This document shows positions 60,501 to 64,000 of a stretch of 64,000 bases of DNA, piece after piece. The DNA lies in NCBI RefSeq assembly GCF_000003605.2, contig NW_003149268.1, forward strand, positions 592,957-656,956, in the 5' to 3' direction. The position numbers and the translations under genes were made by a program. The DNA comes from Saccoglossus kowalevskii (taxonomy: Eukaryota > Hemichordata > Enteropneusta > Harrimaniidae). Position 1 is the stretch's first letter; each line of letters starts with the position of its first letter. Under the pieces are notes generated by a model that made no database searches, was not told where the DNA came from, and saw only the letters and a list, made by a program, of their open reading frames with translations.

Positions 60501-63500
60501 ATACTTTTATTAATAATCATTATGCTTCCACTAAGTAGAACAGAAACAGGCTATACAGGCTTCGCAACTGTATAGAACTAACAATTTCTGAACGTAGCTA
60601 TTTCCTGCCAGCTAGGCGGTTGCACAAGCTGCAAGAGGTCCAACTAATAGAAGGGGTATGGTAATGTTGAGCGTATTAGGTGGCCCAGTCGTTGTGCAAC
60701 CTTGAATTTGAATGATACATTTACAGGGATTGCGTTAGCATTTTCGTGTGGCAAGTCTCAATAAGAAAATGAAGAGAAATTAACAATATATTCTGTATAT
60801 CTATACAAATGGAACCTCTTTTTATAATAATATGAGGGTGGGTCTCTCTATAATATTGGGGGTTGAGAAGAGGAATATGGGGTTAGACACATATACATGT
60901 ATACATTACATATATGATGTATCAATCTGATTAAAATAACATCCTAGTTAGAGCTAGTTAGGATTATCAAAACTTAAGATAAAGATGCAGTTTACCTGAC
61001 AGGTATTTTAATTAGTTAATTAGGAAACCAAGAAGACTTCCCTTGTCCACAAAACTATATATTTTCGGAAAGCTTATTGTATGAATTTAAAAATTTTGTT
61101 AGTATTTTTTTTATTATGGACACTAGTTTGAAATATGCACAAAAATATGCTTTTTTGGTCAAAAGTGATTTAAAAAAAATAGCTTCTAAACCATGCTTGT
61201 TTCCTGTCAAAATTGGTTTATGGGTACATCTGTTTACTATGACGAAAGTTCCGTCTTGAAAAGTGTCTACCAGTTGTAAATTTTGCAGGTCAGCAGCTCA
61301 AATTTTATTACTTCAAGTTTATGCATAAATTAACACCCAGGCTAGTTGTCTGTACGATTGCTGTAACACTGTTCAACCAAAAACAATGCCCCGACGGCGT
61401 TTTGAAGATAAACACATTGTCAATCATTTGTGAAAATTTCAAAACAAAAGGTCAAAGCGTCTAGGAGCTATTTTTTTTAAAGTTCCGGGATATGCACTAA
61501 AAAGAAGCCGAGATAATTGCTAATTTGCATAACAATTCATTCAGTAAGAAGTTTGCTAATGCTCATAATTAAAATGGCTGTAACAGTTCCAAATTTAAAC
61601 ATATTATCATTTTGTTAAAAGTTAAATATAGTGCATAATATGGAGATCCCGATATTTCTTTTTTTCACCATGTTTCTTTTTTATTTATGTACAGCCTTGC
61701 TAAATCTTGCTAAGCATTCAAAAGAGAGAATGTTTGCACCTGTTATCTATATTTTAAAATCGTTTTTTGAGTATGTTCCACTATTCACAATTCTACAAAA
61801 TTTTAACAGTATATAGCGTTTGGATAATAAAAAGCAAAAAAAAAAAAAATTCACTCCCACGAACCTGCATCTCTACCTTAAAAAGATACCAGCAAATAAA
61901 TTTTAATAAAATAAAATAAAACATATGAAAATAAACTAGATGATATTTGAAAAAAAGCCCTAATTATAAGGAACTTATTTTAATGAAATTGGAGATATCA
62001 AATGCAATATTATAGAAATTTTAATATTAGCAAATGAAATATTACAGAATACAAAATATGATTTCAAAATGGTTGCAGTTTATGAAAGAAGGTGGTCAAA
62101 TTAATCTGTTAATTTAGCAATTTCGACTTTAACCCTAATCCTGTCAACTGCATTTACATTACTTGTAAGAGTTAAGGCAATCCTATCTCATGTACTTCTG
62201 GTAAGAGGAAATATTGGTAGTGAATTATTTGGTCTTCAAATTAACTCAACAGTTTACTTTTAAAAAAAATTGAAATTCTTTTCTCTTGAGACTGGTCCTT
62301 ATTTTAAACATTTCTATATTATATCTATATTATGACTTTCCTTGCTTTGGAATGTAGTAAATATACGAAATAGTTAAACATCATAAAGTATTTTGTAAAT
62401 TACAAATGTCATATGTATAGGAAACATTAAATATTTTAAGTAACTTATTTAAACTTTAAATTGCTAGCTGATCTGTTAGACCTTTCACATAACTTACCAA
62501 GATGTGATGAACTAAAAACCAATGTCCAGTCAAATAAATTGTGCAGCTATAGTTGCCCTCTATAGGATGTTCTGTGAGTAATTTGCTCAGTTATCAAAAG
62601 ATGAATGAGAATTCATATTTGATTCGGTCCGATCTTAGGTGTTTTTTTTTAGAAAACAGAAAATAAGTACCCAAATGGTGCCATATTTGGTTATCTTTGC
62701 ATACTTCCATAGTTGTTATGCAGAGCCATGTTTGATACCATGCAATGTACATGTAAACATGTATTAAAATTACATTGTTTACATGAACTTCAAAAACGAC
62801 AGTGTTTTAGCATTTATCAGTGAAATAAGCAAAAATTAACCTCAACGATTCAACAAAAATAACAATTTTATAGCTGTATCAATTTAAAGAAATAAACCCC
62901 TTTTAAATATGGCCAACCTGAAAGTAAATACCGACACTATAATAAATAATAGGAGGTTATTTTGAGGATACCTCAAAGTATGCATGAAGACAGTACAGCT
63001 GGAATATCGACCGACGCGCAGAGGATGTTGATGCACAACGTACTGTCTGACAGTGTAAATTTTTTCCTTCCAAGGATACATCATTGAAATGCCAAAATCC
63101 TAAATTTTAGTCCAGTCAAACTCTGGTGGCAGCCATGTTTGTTTTTATTAATAGATCATTCCATATTTGGAATTCACATTTCCTAATATGGTAGGATGAA
63201 AATACCCCGTAAAATACCGCAAAATTACGGCACACTGTAACTTATGGCACTACGGTGACAGATGTATAATAATAAAGATTCATCTTACGTAGGAAAAAAT
63301 GAACTTCCTGTAGGTGCACAAGAGCGGCCATTGATTGATGACATGTAACTGGAACACACATACTCTTTCAAATATTTGACAGTTTTTGTTCTTTTATTAT
63401 ATCTAATAACAATTTGAATGCTAAAATGTTGACATTATTATTTTTCTGTTATTTTGAACCTAAAACCTAAAAAGGTCTTCGTCAAAATAATTGTGTTAAA

Positions 63501-64000
63501 CACTGATGTGAGTTCATATGAGGAAAAAGAAAAAAACATCGACAACCGACATTGTAGTATATAACAATGTAACAAGCACCAAAATCATCTTTTGTTACCT
63601 TAAATAAACCTACGTAAAATCAACAAAAAAATTATTAAAATTTTGGTGAAAAAAATTGCAGCGTTTGATGACATATATATATATATATATTTTAATAAAT
63701 ATATATTTGTTAAAATGATTGATTGCAGTGACCTAAAAATGAGTTTAAATTTGAGCTACTTGCAAATATGCTGTTTGTATATGAGGGACCATATTGAATG
63801 CTCAAAGTTATAGTTAATTTTGTGATCATCTTGCACCAGATTATGCAGATATTTACCTTTCAGCTTATAAAATTGATACAGATCATGTTGTTCCACATTT
63901 CTGATTGGCCGATTGGTACACACATGCAATTGTATAGTTGTTTTGAGAATATTGGACCAATCCGTTTAGAGGATTATGTCTACAAAATCCGGAATAGTAT
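57531..64000. other. Gene-poor intergenic DNA
   Basis: No gene recognised. Contents: a short G+C-rich patch at 59245-59400, a perfect 9-bp hairpin TCATTCTTT/AAAGAATGA at 59824-59854, A-rich runs, an (AT)9 run at 63673-63690 and a copy of the AT-rich dispersed repeat at about 63415-63660. Short ORFs here have no family resemblance. Confidence 0.65.

Overview
The window is AT-rich (roughly one third G+C by eye), intron-rich animal DNA. It holds two spliced genes on the + strand plus many short dispersed repeats. The protein sequences and domain layouts point to a metazoan. The compact non-vertebrate look and the dense population of small transposon remnants suggest a marine invertebrate, perhaps an invertebrate deuterostome. 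I cannot name the species.

Region 1 (1-39373) is a death-associated protein kinase gene of the long DAPK1 type, seen from the middle of the kinase domain to the stop codon. Upstream exons (kinase N-lobe and the HxDLK catalytic loop) lie to the left of the window. Visible exons encode the DFG loop and C-lobe (2337-4936), the Ca2+/calmodulin autoregulatory segment (5315-6043), ankyrin repeats (26321-33917), the ROC GTPase-like domain (34052-35475), COR (36381 into an assembly gap) and the death domain (end of the last exon). A run of 928 N (37423-38350) removes part of COR. A 20.3-kb intron (6044-26320) separates the kinase/calmodulin half from the scaffold half. Inside it I find an in-phase candidate alternative last exon (8669-8716) that would give a short kinase-plus-calmodulin protein built like vertebrate DAPK2. 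A weaker second candidate lies at 7282.

Region 2 (39374-46212) is the DAPK 3' UTR and intergenic DNA, with duplicated repeat units and small inverted-repeat elements.

Region 3 (46213-55887) is a complete 11-exon HACD3 gene (371 codons): an N-terminal CS/p23-like domain followed by the membrane 3-hydroxyacyl-CoA dehydratase domain, ending in an ER-type dilysine tail. From memory, human DAPK2 and HACD3 both map to 15q22, so this neighbourhood may preserve an ancient linkage.

Region 4 (55888-64000) is the HACD3 3' region and gene-poor DNA; the only oddity is a short G+C-rich patch near 59245-59400.

Repeats include a tRNA-derived SINE, TA- and TTAA-flanked foldback elements (MITEs), two copies of an element shaped like the pearl/DINE-1 (Helitron-like) group, several minisatellites and microsatellites. 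I saw no retrovirus, LTR element, Polinton, rRNA gene, functional tRNA gene or CRISPR array. The two genes have no evident shared pathway: one is a cytoskeleton-linked pro-death/autophagy kinase, the other an ER enzyme of very-long-chain fatty acid elongation.
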